A stretch of 64,000 nucleotides of DNA from Cognataquiflexum aquatile (GCF_003316845.1 NZ_QMIK01000008.1:164602-228601); one strand, 5' to 3'; shown: positions 17,801 to 26,562, counted from the stretch's first letter. Notes: a model not told the origin generated them from the letters alone. Numbers and translations: made by a program.

Positions 17801-17963
17801 GCCAATGGCAATTTCCACTTCAGCAGGTGCGGAAGTGCAGCGGCCTTTGGCTACGGTCGTAGTAGGCGGATTGATTTCAGCGACATTATTGACCATGATT
17901 GTCCTCCCTGTATTGTACACCATGTTTCATTCAAACAAAAAAAACCATGAACTCCTACCATAA
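14826..17963 (+). CDS. Heavy-metal efflux RND transporter, CzcA type
   Basis: 1045 residues, normal for HME-RND pumps, with 12 membrane helices and two large periplasmic loops. TM4 contains DFGIIIDGAVIIVE with acidic residues D400, D406 and E413. In characterised pumps, three acidic residues in this pattern mark CzcA-type transporters of divalent ions (Zn, Co, Cd, Ni), while CusA (Cu+, Ag+) keeps only the central Asp. A divalent substrate is therefore the better guess. The N-terminal YSLSQIPIGAVPDVTNNQVQ is typical of the group. The gene is followed by a TolC gene that overlaps it by 17 bp and by an adaptor gene, giving a complete tripartite pump that spans both membranes. Confidence 0.93.
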   Translation: MLDKIIRWSVGNKIIVFLFILGLIGFGFYSLSQIPIGAVPDVTNNQVQVITTSRNLSTEDVEKYLTYPIELEMVNLPGVKEIRSVSKFGLSVVTIVFEDKIGTYLPRQLIAEKIKTAEQNIPAGFGQPFMGPISTGLGEIFQYIIDVKPGYEDRYSLTDLRTIQDWVVKRQLSGISGVVEVNTWGGFLKQYEVAVSPERLKAMNIDLLQVFKALEENNAIAGGGYIEKTNESFFIRAEGQVKTLEEIGMIVVDSRNGTPIYVRDLAKVGFGHANRFGAITANGQGEKVLGQVMMLKGADSKATIERVKAKLEQISPTLPEGIVVNGFLDRSDLIGKTTFTIAENLILGCLIVVFVVVLLLGNLRSGLVVSSVIPLSLLFALSLMYLFGVDANLMSLGAIDFGIIIDGAVIIVEFIAFQLTAKYGILLGLSKEETRIQKDKIAIESASKMMHSAVFGQIIIIIVFIPILSLSGVEGKMFGPMAQVFSFALLGTMILGLTYVPVVSSLFLKATDPNKRNITSRLIDWINSLYQPSIEWALDRKKTVLALAAALLVVSFGIFSRMGAEFIPTLDEGDFVIQPVLKTGTTLSNTIATTTEIEKILLGFPEVDQVVSRIGAAEIPTDPMSMEESDIIVTLKPPKEWTTVSTKDGLADAFKDSLSVIAGLEFEFTQPIEMRFNELITGVRADLAIKVFGEDLNILNQKAKEIEAAIHDVEGAADIIVEKTAGLPQMKIRYDREKIAKYGINISTLNDIVTMGFAGKAAGTVFEGEKQFDLVIRFAGEFRKDLDNIRQASVNLPDGSSLPLSEFAEIYLDKGPAKISRDGSRRRVVIGVNVRNRDLQSVVTDIQAIIQSKVELPDGYYIDYGGQFENLNMAKARLIIAVPIALALIFLLLFFALSSIKEALMIYTAIPFSAVGGILLLYFRGMPFSISAGVGFIALFGIAVLNGIVLIEHFKELQNEHDGDLKSLILRGTKERLRPVLLTAAAAAMGFLPMAISTSAGAEVQRPLATVVVGGLISATLLTMIVLPVLYTMFHSNKKNHELLP

Positions 17964-19158
17964 ATTTATTCTCCTTTTGGTTGGCCTCATGTGGGTATTT
18001 CCATTTAGCGCTTTTGCTCAAAAAGAGTCGATCAATATTACTTCTGCCATAGATTCGGCTTTGCAAAATAACCTTGGATTAAAATCCGCCCAGCAGAAAG
18101 TAGAAGCCACCAAGGCCATGATTCCTATGGGTTTCAACCTTGACAAAACACAAGTCTTTTACCGTCATGACCAAAATGACATTGCCGAAAACGGGTATTC
18201 CAACACAGTATTCGGAATCAGCCAAAGCATGCTGTTTCCTACTGTCTACGGAAGTCAGAGAAAGGTATTTGAAAACATGGGGATGGTAGAGCAACAGCAA
18301 TACCTGCTGACGCAAAACCAGATCATCAAGGAGGTTTCACAGACTTATTATACCATTGTTTACCTCCAAAAATTGGAGGACAATTACCGCTTCCTCGATA
18401 GCCTTTACCAGCAGTTTTCTATTGCTGCCAACAGGCGGTATGAACTTGGAGAAACCAATTACCTGGAGAAATTAACGGCAAGGAGCAAAATGAGAGAGCT
18501 TGCAGTAAGATTGGCACAAACGGCAGAAAGCAAAAACCAAGCTTATGTGATGCTCGATCAATTGATCCAATTGGAACGGGAATATGAAATCCCCGATCAG
18601 GATTTATTGCCTTTGCCGGTCCAAAATTGGGATTTGGAAACTCACCCCGGGATCCAATTCTATCAGCAGTCCATCGCCCTCAGGCAAGAAAATGTCACCT
18701 TGGAAAGACAACGACTTTGGCCGGATCTCTACGGCGAGGTTTTTCGTGGGACCAATACCGGACCCAATGCGAGGATTTATCCCGGAGTACAGGTGGGAGT
18801 TTCCATTCCGCTATGGTTTGGTGCCCAAAAGGCAAAAATCAATTCAACCAAGTATGAATTGGCGCAAACCAACTATGCTTCCGAAAACTACACCTTTCAA
18901 CTCGTCAACAAGAGAAAGCAGCTGGAAATAGAACTGCAGAAATTCCAGGAAGCAATTTCCTTTTACACAGAAGAAGGACAGCAGCTCAGCAAACAGCTCA
19001 TTGCTCAAGGAAATCAGGCTTACAAAGGCGGAGAAATCGACTTCTTCCAATATGTGTTGCTGATCGAAAACTCCCGGAACATAGAGGTCGATTACCTGCT
19101 CAATCTCCAAGGTTACAACATGACTGTTTTGGAAATCAATTACCTTATCAATCCCTGA
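17947..19158 (+). CDS. TolC family outer membrane efflux protein
   Basis: 403 residues from ATG 17947. An upstream start at 17899 lies inside the pump gene and would bury the signal peptide. The signal peptide covers about 1-24 (ending FSAFAQ). Two repeats of the OEP fold follow, with long helices (LKSAQQKVEATKAM near 45-58; TARSKMRELAVRLAQTAESK near 178-197) and beta segments such as GVSIPLWFGAQKAKI. The protein forms the trimeric outer membrane channel of the RND pump. It overlaps the pump gene by 17 bp in another frame, and the adaptor gene starts 3 bp after its stop, so the three proteins are expected in fixed proportion. Confidence 0.9.
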   Translation: MNSYHKFILLLVGLMWVFPFSAFAQKESINITSAIDSALQNNLGLKSAQQKVEATKAMIPMGFNLDKTQVFYRHDQNDIAENGYSNTVFGISQSMLFPTVYGSQRKVFENMGMVEQQQYLLTQNQIIKEVSQTYYTIVYLQKLEDNYRFLDSLYQQFSIAANRRYELGETNYLEKLTARSKMRELAVRLAQTAESKNQAYVMLDQLIQLEREYEIPDQDLLPLPVQNWDLETHPGIQFYQQSIALRQENVTLERQRLWPDLYGEVFRGTNTGPNARIYPGVQVGVSIPLWFGAQKAKINSTKYELAQTNYASENYTFQLVNKRKQLEIELQKFQEAISFYTEEGQQLSKQLIAQGNQAYKGGEIDFFQYVLLIENSRNIEVDYLLNLQGYNMTVLEINYLINP

Positions 19159-19161
19159 ATC

Positions 19162-20298
19162 ATGAAAAATCTTCCCTACATATTCCTTCTTTTTGCCTTG
19201 ACTGCGGTAGTTTTTGCCTGTGGTCCGGACAAAGAACAATCCATTGTGATCCCCGAGGAAATGGATGCCAACGAAATCATCATCACGCAGTCTCAGTTTG
19301 ACAAAGCCGAAATGGAATGGGACTCACTTTCCGACCATTCCTTTTCTGATTTTATCCTGACCAATGGCAAGGTCAATATCCCTGCCGAAGGCCGCTTTGA
19401 TGTCAGTTCTTATTTTGGAGGAAATATCGTTCAGTTTGATTTGCTGGTAGGTCAAAAAATCCAAAAGGGACAAGTGCTCTTTGTCATCGAAAATCCTGAA
19501 TTTGTGCAGATGCAGCAGGATTACCTCGATGCAGTCAGCCAGCTTTCTTACCTCAAGTCGGACTATGAGCGCCAAAAAACCCTAAATGCCGAAAACATTT
19601 CCTCTCAAAAGAATTTTGCGAAAGCAGAGTCCGATTACAAAAGTACTTTGGCCAAAACTGAAAGCCTCAGGAAGAAACTCCAATTGGTCAATATCTCCAC
19701 GACCCAATTGGACGCTTCCAAAATCACGTCAAGAGCCGCTATCTATGCACCCATATCGGGTTATATAGAATCTATCAAAGTCAATCAGGGCACTTACCTG
19801 AATCCTTCTGATATCGCCCTGACCATCATCAACAAAGACCATCTTCACATCGAGCTCAATGTTTTTGAGCAGGATGCCATCGCTTTGGAGATGGGACAGC
19901 CGGTCACTTTCTACTTACCTGATAACAAAAGCAGGGAGTTTGAAGGGAAAATTTTCCTCATAGGCCAATCCATCAATGAGAAGAGGATGCTCAATATCCA
20001 TGTCCATTTGGACAATGAAAAAGAAGGAAATCTTCTCGTACCGGGGATGTTTATCGAAGCCAAAATCGGAGTCAAAAGTGCAGGAAAAGCAGCATTGCCC
20101 ATCTCCGCTGTGATCAATTCGGATGAGGTAAATTATGTCCTGGAGCTGAGCCACCAAGAAAATGACCTCTTTTATCTCAAAAAAACCAAAATCGAGGTAG
20201 GCTTGCAAGATGGTCAGATGATCGAAATTTTGTCTGAAAATGCATTCAAACCAGGTACATTATTCCTCTCCAAAGGAGGTTTTCAATTGATAAAATAA
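19162..20298 (+). CDS. Periplasmic adaptor (membrane fusion) lipoprotein of the RND pump
   Basis: 378 residues. Lipoprotein signal ending ALTAVVFAC with lipidation Cys at 20. Domains in order: N-terminal beta-strand region; barrel-sandwich half at about 75-115 (GGNIVQFDLLVGQKIQKGQVLFVIENPE); alpha-hairpin at about 115-180; second barrel-sandwich half (IYAPISGYIESIKVNQGTYL, near 194-213); and beta-barrel and membrane-proximal domains up to the end. This is the CusB/CzcB class but without an added metal-binding N- or C-terminal module. It starts 3 bp after the TolC gene and completes the efflux operon. Confidence 0.9.
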   Translation: MKNLPYIFLLFALTAVVFACGPDKEQSIVIPEEMDANEIIITQSQFDKAEMEWDSLSDHSFSDFILTNGKVNIPAEGRFDVSSYFGGNIVQFDLLVGQKIQKGQVLFVIENPEFVQMQQDYLDAVSQLSYLKSDYERQKTLNAENISSQKNFAKAESDYKSTLAKTESLRKKLQLVNISTTQLDASKITSRAAIYAPISGYIESIKVNQGTYLNPSDIALTIINKDHLHIELNVFEQDAIALEMGQPVTFYLPDNKSREFEGKIFLIGQSINEKRMLNIHVHLDNEKEGNLLVPGMFIEAKIGVKSAGKAALPISAVINSDEVNYVLELSHQENDLFYLKKTKIEVGLQDGQMIEILSENAFKPGTLFLSKGGFQLIK

Positions 20299-20499
20299 AA
20301 CTATATGGTTACACTCTTTCTTGAAAGTAGACAAAATTCACTGCAAACAGGACGCCTGCCTGACCGGTAGGCAGGGAAGACCGATGACGGAAGACAGATG
20401 CCACGGCCATTTTAGCATCCTTCCTAGAGTTATTTTGTGGTCCAGTTTAAAGTACAATTGTCTAAATCTATTTAATAAAAATTCTAAATCCACACCATC
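20299..20499. other. Intergenic space with a short inverted repeat
   Basis: Contains cctgcctgaccggtaggcagg near 20353-20373, an inverted repeat with 6-bp arms that does not look like a terminator (no T-run). No gene is supported; the short frame read through it encodes nothing recognisable. Confidence 0.4.
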
Positions 20500-20961
20500 A
20501 TGAATAATGCACATCTTCATCTTATTTTGAACCATTTTCCGATCATTGTTCCCATCATCGGGTTTTTGGTCATGATTGCAGCCTTTGTTTTCCGGTCAGA
20601 AATCCTCAAGAGAACCGCTTTGGCCATATTTGTTTTTGGGGCATTGTTTACCTTTCCTGCTTTCGGAACAGGAGAGGATGCGGAAGAAGTGATCGAAAAC
20701 CTTCCGGGCATCGAAGAAAGCGTGATCGAAAACCATGAAGAGACTGCTGAGACTTTTGCATACTTTTCTTATGGCCTAGGCATTTTGTCATTGATCGGTT
20801 TCTGGGCTAATTGGAGGAAGAAAAAGTTCTCTAATTTATTGGCGACAGTGGTTTTGGTATTTACCGTAGTGGTTTTGTTTTTTGCTTTTCAGACAGGGTC
20901 AACAGGAGGGGAAATCAGGCATCCTGAAATCCGGGAGGGTTTTACTGCTCCAACGGAATAA
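20500..20961 (+). CDS. Small four-helix membrane protein, DUF2231-like
   Basis: 153 residues. Four hydrophobic helices lie at about 10-30, 36-55, 85-105 and 110-130. The start is MNNAHLHLILNHFP, with His at positions 5, 7 and 12; this LHPxxxHFP-like opening is typical of DUF2231 proteins. Two more His occur in the central loop (ENHEETAET) and near the C-terminus (IRHPEI). Heme or metal binding is plausible for the family but not shown. It lies 201 bp after the efflux adaptor gene, separated by a repeat, and may be a late member of that cluster or independent. Confidence 0.65.
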   Translation: MNNAHLHLILNHFPIIVPIIGFLVMIAAFVFRSEILKRTALAIFVFGALFTFPAFGTGEDAEEVIENLPGIEESVIENHEETAETFAYFSYGLGILSLIGFWANWRKKKFSNLLATVVLVFTVVVLFFAFQTGSTGGEIRHPEIREGFTAPTE

Positions 20962-21493
20962 AGGATGAAGTAAAATGGATGAGGGATGAAGTAAAATGTT
21001 AGGAGACACAAACTTTGGAGGAGGAAAGATCCCAAAGGGATCAAAATATTTTATTTACACTGGGTAAGGAACGCAACCCGGGGATAAGGAAAGAGACCAG
21101 CGAGTCCGGATTTTGGCAGAGGAAAATATGAAGAGAGAATCAAGCCTTTCGCCAAAAACATGGAAGGTCAAATCAGGAAATTCAATTCGTCGGGCATTTT
21201 GATACAATATTCAACTCCTTCAGAGTTGGCCTGACCTTGATCGCACTCGATCCCCGGTCCACTATAGCGATCGGGAGCAACCCGGGGTAAGTAAAAATTT
21301 GACCCCATTCGGGGTCAAAAATTATTCCTCGTTTCTGATATTTTTCTCTGTGCCCTCTGTGTGCTCTGAGGTAAATCTCTTTCTTTTGCTCCCCTTTCCA
21401 AAACCTTCTTTTCCTTTTCAGTAAAAGAAAAATTACCCTGCGGTAATAGGCCATTAATGTTTAAATTAGAATTCTCATACATTTTTAGATCTT
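20962..21493. repeat. Intergenic palindromic repeat cluster
   Basis: No supported gene in 532 bp. It contains gatcccAAAgggatc (21028-21042) followed by aaaatattttatttacac, the inverted form of the unit at 41267-41697. A second block around 21061-21170 (ggaacgcaacccggggataa, then gccaaaaaca) has a relative at 25580-25680. At 21298-21319 there is a hairpin with 9-bp arms (tttgacccc / ggggtcaaa). This is a mosaic of dispersed repeats rather than a decayed gene. Confidence 0.6.
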
Positions 21494-23998
21494 ATGGAAT
21501 ACAAAGGACTCAGTGATCATGAAGTGATTGCAAACCGAAAAGCTTATGGAAGTAATGTTTTGGTAGAAGAAACCAAAAATCCCATTTGGGGAATTTTGCT
21601 GGAAATCATCAAAGAGCCTTTGTTCGTTATTTTACTCGTTGCGGCTTCCGTTTACTTCATTCTGGGAGAAACCACGGAAGGGTTCATCATGTTGGTGGCC
21701 ATCGGATTGGTTTCAGGCATTTCCATTTTTCAGGAAAACAAAAGCCGCAATGCAGTCAATGCCCTCAAGAAACTTTCAAGCCCCCAAGCCAAAGTTTACC
21801 GCAACGGGAAAGTCATCAGCATTCCCACCGAGGAAATCGTTGTCAAAGACCTGATCCTGGTCGAGGACGGCAACTTGGTTCCTGCTGACGCCAAGATCAT
21901 CGAAGCGCATGATTTTTCGGTCAATGAAAGTATCCTGACAGGTGAGTCTCTTTCACTGTCCAAAGACCACCTTTCGGAATCCCCCATAATTTTTCAGGGA
22001 ACAATGGTGGACACCGGCAACTGTGTCGCCGAGGTGCGGGCAATCGGGAGAAAAACAGAACTGGGAAAAATCGGCACCAGTCTTGGGGAAATCGAGCAGA
22101 CCAAAACCCCTCTACAGACTCAAATCAAGAGCTTTGTGAAATCAATGGTCACATTTGGTGCCATTGCTTTTCTGTTGGTTTGGGGCATCAATTATTACAT
22201 TTCAAGAGATATTTTGAATGCCTTACTTCAGGGGCTGACTTTGGCGATGTCGATTTTGCCTGAAGAAATCCCCGTCGCCTTCAGCACTTTTATGGCATTG
22301 GGTGCTTATCGGCTTTACAAAAGCAAGGTGATTACCCGCAGCCCGTATACAGTCGAAACCCTCGGTGCCGCTACCGTCATTTGTACCGACAAGACCGGAA
22401 CGCTGACTGAAAACAGGATGGAACTCAAAGCAGTCTTTGATATAAAATCGGGCGCGCTGCAGGATTTTGCAAAAGACAGTCCGGTATTCAACGAGACATT
22501 GGAATATGCACTTTGGGCATCAGAGATTCTTCCTTTTGATCCAATGGAAAAATCCATCCATGCTTTTTATGAAAAGATGGCGCCAAGGGATGAAAGGAAA
22601 GCGGCAAAAATGCTTCATGAATACCCACTTGGAGGAAAGCCACCGATCATGACGCATATTTTTCAGAAGGGAAATGGTGAAAAGATAATCGCCGTCAAAG
22701 GAAGTGTAGAGGGAGTCCTTGGGCAAAGCCATTTGTCGGAGGCTGATTCTAAGGTGGTGGCTGCACGATTAGAGGAGTTTACCCAAAAAGGTTTTCGGGT
22801 CTTGGCTATAGGCAAAGCAGACCCTTCAATTCAGGCATATCCCAAAACCCAACAGGAATTCGACTTTGAGTTTTTGGGTTTGGTGGCATTTTATGATCCG
22901 CCAAAGAAAAATATTCAGAAAGTCCTAAATTCATTTTATAAGGCAGGAATCGAAGTAAAAATGATTACTGGAGATTATCCCCAAACCTCAGCGGCGATAG
23001 CTGTTCAGGTGGGTTTGAAATCAGATGGGTCCATCATGACCGGAGATGAAGTGATGGCGATGGAGGAATCTGTTCTTAAGCAAAAGTCCAAAGAGGTCCA
23101 CGTCTTTGCAAGGATGTTTCCTGAAGCCAAACTCAAAGTAGTCGAAGCCCTCAAACAAAACGGGGAGATCGTCGCCATGACCGGGGATGGTGTCAATGAT
23201 GGCCCTGCACTCAAAGCAGCCCATATTGGCATTGCGATGGGCAAGCGGGGCAGTGAAGTGGCCAAGTCAGCCGCGGCACTTGTGCTGATGGATGATGACC
23301 TTGGACACATGACCGAGGCGGTTGCTTTGGGAAGGAGGATCTATGAAAACCTCAAAAAAGCCATTCAATACATCATTTCTATCCATATACCCATCATACT
23401 GATTGTCCTGCTGCCTTTGGTTTTGGGTTGGGAATTTACTTTGATCTTTACACCTATCCATGTCATTTTTCTCGAATTGATTATGGGACCGACCTGTTCA
23501 ATTGTCTTTGAGAATGAACCCATCGAACCTGATTCCATGACCAAATCTCCGCGCAAGATGTCCCAAACTTTCTTTTCCTGGGCAGAACTTTCTTTGAGTG
23601 TGGTTCAGGGATTGGCTATCACAGGGGCATGCTTGGGTTTTGGGTTTTACCTGATGGATTCCGGTCAGCCTGAAACTACAGTCCGGACCTTGATTTTCAC
23701 CACTTTGGTATTCAGCAATATCTTCCTGACTTTGGTCAATAGATCTTTCTATTTTTCGGTATTCAAGACGCTGACTTATCCCAACAAACTTATCCCCATC
23801 GTATTGGGAATTTCATTTGGATTGTTGGTTATGATTTTGACTGTTCCGGCCTTTATGAAGGTTTTTGATTTTGAGCCTGTAAATTTCAATTTGTTGCTCT
23901 TTTCATTGCTGATTTCTTCTGTCGGGGTATTTTGGATAGAAGTGTGGAAGTTTTTTAAAAGGAAAAAGGAAGTCGGAAATTCAGAGTTAAGAATTTAA
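21494..23998 (+). CDS. P-type cation-transporting ATPase (P2, Ca2+-ATPase-like)
   Basis: 834 residues. Cation_ATPase_N at about 1-45, the actuator domain with TGES near 154-157, and ten predicted helices. The phosphorylation site is D299 in CTDKTGTLTEN. The nucleotide domain follows, and the hinge is MTGDGVNDGPALKAAHIGIAMG. TM4 has LPEEIPVAF, the P2-type ion-binding loop, with Glu in place of the Gly of the eukaryotic PEGLP. No N-terminal heavy-metal-binding domain or CPx motif is present, which argues against a P1B copper or zinc pump. Ca2+ or Mn2+ export is likely. It stands alone between two repeat-rich gaps, followed by an MFS gene 157 bp later. Confidence 0.9.
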   Translation: MEYKGLSDHEVIANRKAYGSNVLVEETKNPIWGILLEIIKEPLFVILLVAASVYFILGETTEGFIMLVAIGLVSGISIFQENKSRNAVNALKKLSSPQAKVYRNGKVISIPTEEIVVKDLILVEDGNLVPADAKIIEAHDFSVNESILTGESLSLSKDHLSESPIIFQGTMVDTGNCVAEVRAIGRKTELGKIGTSLGEIEQTKTPLQTQIKSFVKSMVTFGAIAFLLVWGINYYISRDILNALLQGLTLAMSILPEEIPVAFSTFMALGAYRLYKSKVITRSPYTVETLGAATVICTDKTGTLTENRMELKAVFDIKSGALQDFAKDSPVFNETLEYALWASEILPFDPMEKSIHAFYEKMAPRDERKAAKMLHEYPLGGKPPIMTHIFQKGNGEKIIAVKGSVEGVLGQSHLSEADSKVVAARLEEFTQKGFRVLAIGKADPSIQAYPKTQQEFDFEFLGLVAFYDPPKKNIQKVLNSFYKAGIEVKMITGDYPQTSAAIAVQVGLKSDGSIMTGDEVMAMEESVLKQKSKEVHVFARMFPEAKLKVVEALKQNGEIVAMTGDGVNDGPALKAAHIGIAMGKRGSEVAKSAAALVLMDDDLGHMTEAVALGRRIYENLKKAIQYIISIHIPIILIVLLPLVLGWEFTLIFTPIHVIFLELIMGPTCSIVFENEPIEPDSMTKSPRKMSQTFFSWAELSLSVVQGLAITGACLGFGFYLMDSGQPETTVRTLIFTTLVFSNIFLTLVNRSFYFSVFKTLTYPNKLIPIVLGISFGLLVMILTVPAFMKVFDFEPVNFNLLLFSLLISSVGVFWIEVWKFFKRKKEVGNSELRI

Positions 23999-24009
23999 AA
24001 TGAATAATG

Positions 24010-24075
24010 ACACAAACTCCCCTGCGCGTCCTTTTTTTTAATTTCCACCTGCTTTAGCTGGTGAAAAGATTGAAA
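24010..24075. repeat. Dispersed repeat fragment (cacctgctttagctggtg)
   Basis: The motif ccacctgctttagctggtg occurs here. Its reverse complement is found in both tandem copies at 41385-41410 and 41637-41655, and a decayed copy is at 25378-25392. It lies between the ATPase and MFS genes. Confidence 0.5.
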
Positions 24076-24155
24076 GCAAAACGAAACAGTATCACTGTCA
24101 AGAAACAGGGTAAAAAAATAATTTTGAAAAGAGAGAAATTGGTCATGATTAAGAC

Positions 24156-25334
24156 ATGAAAAAAGAAATACTTTCCCGCAATGTGATCGTTCTTTCATTA
24201 GTCAGTCTATTTACAGATGTGGCTAGTGAAATGCTCTATCCGGTAATGCCAATTTACCTCAAAACCATAGGTTTTTCTATCATATTGATTGGGGTTTTGG
24301 AGGGTTTTGCAGAGGGGCTTGCAGGACTTAGCAAGGGGTATTTTGGGAAAATGAGTGACAATACCGGAAAGCGCTTGCCATTTGTCCGTTTTGGCTATGC
24401 CCTGAGTGCCTTATCCAAACCACTTCTCGTTCTTTTTGCTTTTCCCGTATGGGTTTTCTTTGCCAGGACTTTGGACCGTTTAGGCAAAGGAGTCCGTACA
24501 GGTGCAAGGGATGCTTTACTCTCGGATGAAGCTACTCCCGAAACCAAAGGACGTGTTTTTGGTTTTCATAGGGCTATGGACACTACGGGAGCTGTGGCTG
24601 GTCCCTTGCTTGCATTGATTTATCTCTCCATTTGGCCTGAGGATTACAAGATGCTGTTTATTCTCGCATTTTTTCCGGGGATTTTGGCTATTGGGTTGAC
24701 CTTTCTGATCAAAGAAAAGAAGGTCATAGAAGCCAAACCAGTCAAAAAAATCCGGATTTTAGAATTTGTCAAATATTGGAAAGAAAGCCCTGCTGCTTAC
24801 AAAAAATTGGTTGCAGGGTTGTTGTTTTTTACTTTGTTCAACAGCTCTGATGTGTTTTTACTACTCAAAGTCAAAGAGGCAGGATATGGGGATACTTTTG
24901 TGATTGGAATTTATGTGTTTTACAATTTAGTCTATGCCGTATTTTCATACCCTTTGGGAAGTCTTGCAGATAAATGGGGGATGAAAAAAGTGTTCACTTC
25001 AGGTCTTCTTGTTTTTGCTTTTGTTTACATTGGCTTTGCATTTTTTGAACATCAATGGATGTTTGTTTTTCTTTTCTTTTTTTATGGCATCTTTGCAGCA
25101 AGTACTGAAGGAATCGCAAAAGCATGGATCAGCAACATCAGCGATCCTTCCCAAACGGCCACTGCGATTGGTACTTTCACTGCATTTCAAAGTGTCGGAA
25201 TCCTGTTTGCCAGTTCATTTGCAGGTCTGATTTGGTATTCTTTTGGTGCGGAATATGTTTTTTTGTTTGGTGGAATAGCGGCTTTTGTGGTAGTGGTATA
25301 CCTTCAGCTAGTTAAAGAAAAGAGAAGTTTTTAA
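24156..25334 (+). CDS. Major facilitator superfamily transporter
   Basis: 392 residues, about 11-12 membrane helices. The cytosolic loop motif DRLGKGVRTGARDALLSDEA (about 109-128) is the MFS motif A-like region seen in a subgroup of putative drug or metabolite exporters. It is followed by GRVFGFHRAMDTTGAVAGPLLA (a helix-5 antiporter-type motif with G and P). The substrate cannot be told from sequence. The start ATG 24156 gives MKKEILSRNVIVLSLVSLFTD, with a short polar N-terminus before helix 1. It is flanked on both sides by repeat DNA and is probably transcribed alone. Confidence 0.88.
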   Translation: MKKEILSRNVIVLSLVSLFTDVASEMLYPVMPIYLKTIGFSIILIGVLEGFAEGLAGLSKGYFGKMSDNTGKRLPFVRFGYALSALSKPLLVLFAFPVWVFFARTLDRLGKGVRTGARDALLSDEATPETKGRVFGFHRAMDTTGAVAGPLLALIYLSIWPEDYKMLFILAFFPGILAIGLTFLIKEKKVIEAKPVKKIRILEFVKYWKESPAAYKKLVAGLLFFTLFNSSDVFLLLKVKEAGYGDTFVIGIYVFYNLVYAVFSYPLGSLADKWGMKKVFTSGLLVFAFVYIGFAFFEHQWMFVFLFFFYGIFAASTEGIAKAWISNISDPSQTATAIGTFTAFQSVGILFASSFAGLIWYSFGAEYVFLFGGIAAFVVVVYLQLVKEKRSF

Positions 25335-25830
25335 AATAGTTTTTGGCGAAACCATTTTTCCCTTGATTTTAATTTCCTCCTGCTTAAGCTGGTGGGTTGA
25401 TGGGTAGCAATTGTTTTTGGGCTTTAGCCAAAAAGGAAGGAATATTTTATAACGAATAATGTTTGTTAAAGCACAACCATTTGCGGCAAAAGCGAAAAGC
25501 AATCAAAAATTCAGAAGCACATTTCCTTAGTTAATTGACACTTTTCGACGAATGATCATGAAGGGATCAAATAATAATAACCCCGAGGAAGGAACGCCAC
25601 TCGGGGATAAAGGCAAACTAGACGGTTCTGGTTTTTAGCCGAGGAAATTTCAATCGGGAATTAGGCATTCCGCCAAAAACAAGCAGGTTCAAAATTCTGT
25701 GCGCCCCTGTGCGGAACCTTTTATTCATTTGTGGATCGATCTCCTGTAATATATCTTCCTTCTATAATTAAATTCATTCCAACCGCAAAAGAGACAATTA
25801 AAATTATTAACTTTTAACCTTATCTGGGTA
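25335..25830. repeat. Intergenic repeat cluster
   Basis: No supported gene. It contains a decayed relative of the ccaccagctaaagcaggtgg element near 25378-25392, a ggctttagcc stretch, and a block around 25578-25685 (ccccgaggaaggaacgccac, actcggggataa, gccaaaaacaagc) related to 21061-21170. AT-rich DNA near 25745-25825 precedes the next gene and is its likely promoter region. Confidence 0.55.
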
Positions 25831-26196
25831 ATGAAAAAAACATTCCAAGGATTGGGAATACTGTCTCTTCTTTGTTCCTTCATCTTTCTTACGTCAAGTC
25901 ATAATGGGTCAGAAATCACCCATGGGGATAACTTTGATTTTTTAGAGAAAGAAAGTGATAACTCTTCCACAGTTTCAGATTGGCAGGGATATCTTTCTCA
26001 AGAGGGACTGATTGAAAGAGGGCATGGGTACGGCGAGATTATCGACGAGGAAAAGATACCCACAGATAATTCCAATTACTTTTTGATTGTTTCCTATAAA
26101 AATTTAAGGAAGTTCACATTTCTCAAAACATCTCTGGTTTGCAATTTTTTCCTTGAGAAAGACCTGCCCGTTTTTTACCGCAATCTGAGGATATAG
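25831..26196 (+). CDS. Small exported protein of unknown function
   Basis: 121 residues. There is a clear signal peptide (KKTFQGLGILSLLCSFIFLTSS, about 2-23) and a mature part that is acidic in its first half (about 31-80, with DFLEKESDNSSTVSDW and EIIDEEKIPTDN). The second half is more basic and aromatic (YFLIVSYKNLRKFTFLKTSLVCNFFLEK). I do not recognise a family. The ATG at 25831 follows an AT-rich stretch, which suits a real gene in this genome. The gene is short and isolated, so there is some risk that it is spurious or a fragment. Confidence 0.4.
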   Translation: MKKTFQGLGILSLLCSFIFLTSSHNGSEITHGDNFDFLEKESDNSSTVSDWQGYLSQEGLIERGHGYGEIIDEEKIPTDNSNYFLIVSYKNLRKFTFLKTSLVCNFFLEKDLPVFYRNLRI

Positions 26197-26263
26197 GATT
26201 TACTTTTTTGTACCTGCCTGATGGCACAGTAAAAAGTAAATTCACACATCAATCCTTCCAAGT

Positions 26264-26551
26264 ATGAAATCTATATCCCATATTGATATGGCTGAATTTG
26301 GCGTATCCAAATTTGCCAAAACAGAAGTACTTCCTGATACTGCACAAAAAGATGAAAGAAAGTTTCAGCTTTTGAGAGCTATGCTTCTCCATTTCATCGA
26401 ACACCAGACAGTCAAAGTATGTATCAAAAATGAAAAGGACGAGATCTTTTCTATTGAATGTTCTGTCATCGCCGTTACCGATGAGCATTTGATGCTCAAA
26501 TCCGGTCTCGTGATCCCAATAAAAGCCATATGTTCGATTGAATTGGTTTAA
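26264..26551 (+). CDS. Small conserved-looking cytosolic protein of unknown function
   Basis: 95 residues, no signal peptide. The N-terminus is polar; a helix (KFQLLRAMLLHFIEHQTVKV) spans about 43-62. It is followed by alternating hydrophobic strands (VCIKNEKDEIFSIECSVIAV, then HLMLKSGLVIPIKAICSIELV), which look like a small Sm- or SH3-like barrel ending in a strand. A strong terminator 11 bp after the stop and a codon pattern like that of its neighbours support a real gene. The gene lies 67 bp after the exported small protein. No function is proposed. Confidence 0.6.
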   Translation: MKSISHIDMAEFGVSKFAKTEVLPDTAQKDERKFQLLRAMLLHFIEHQTVKVCIKNEKDEIFSIECSVIAVTDEHLMLKSGLVIPIKAICSIELV

Positions 26552-26562
26552 ATCAGAATCAC

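Noticed and set aside
20500..20961. Reading the DUF2231-like protein as part of the RND pump
   Set aside because: It lies 201 bp beyond the adaptor gene with a repeat between, and no known pump has such a subunit, so only loose association is stated.
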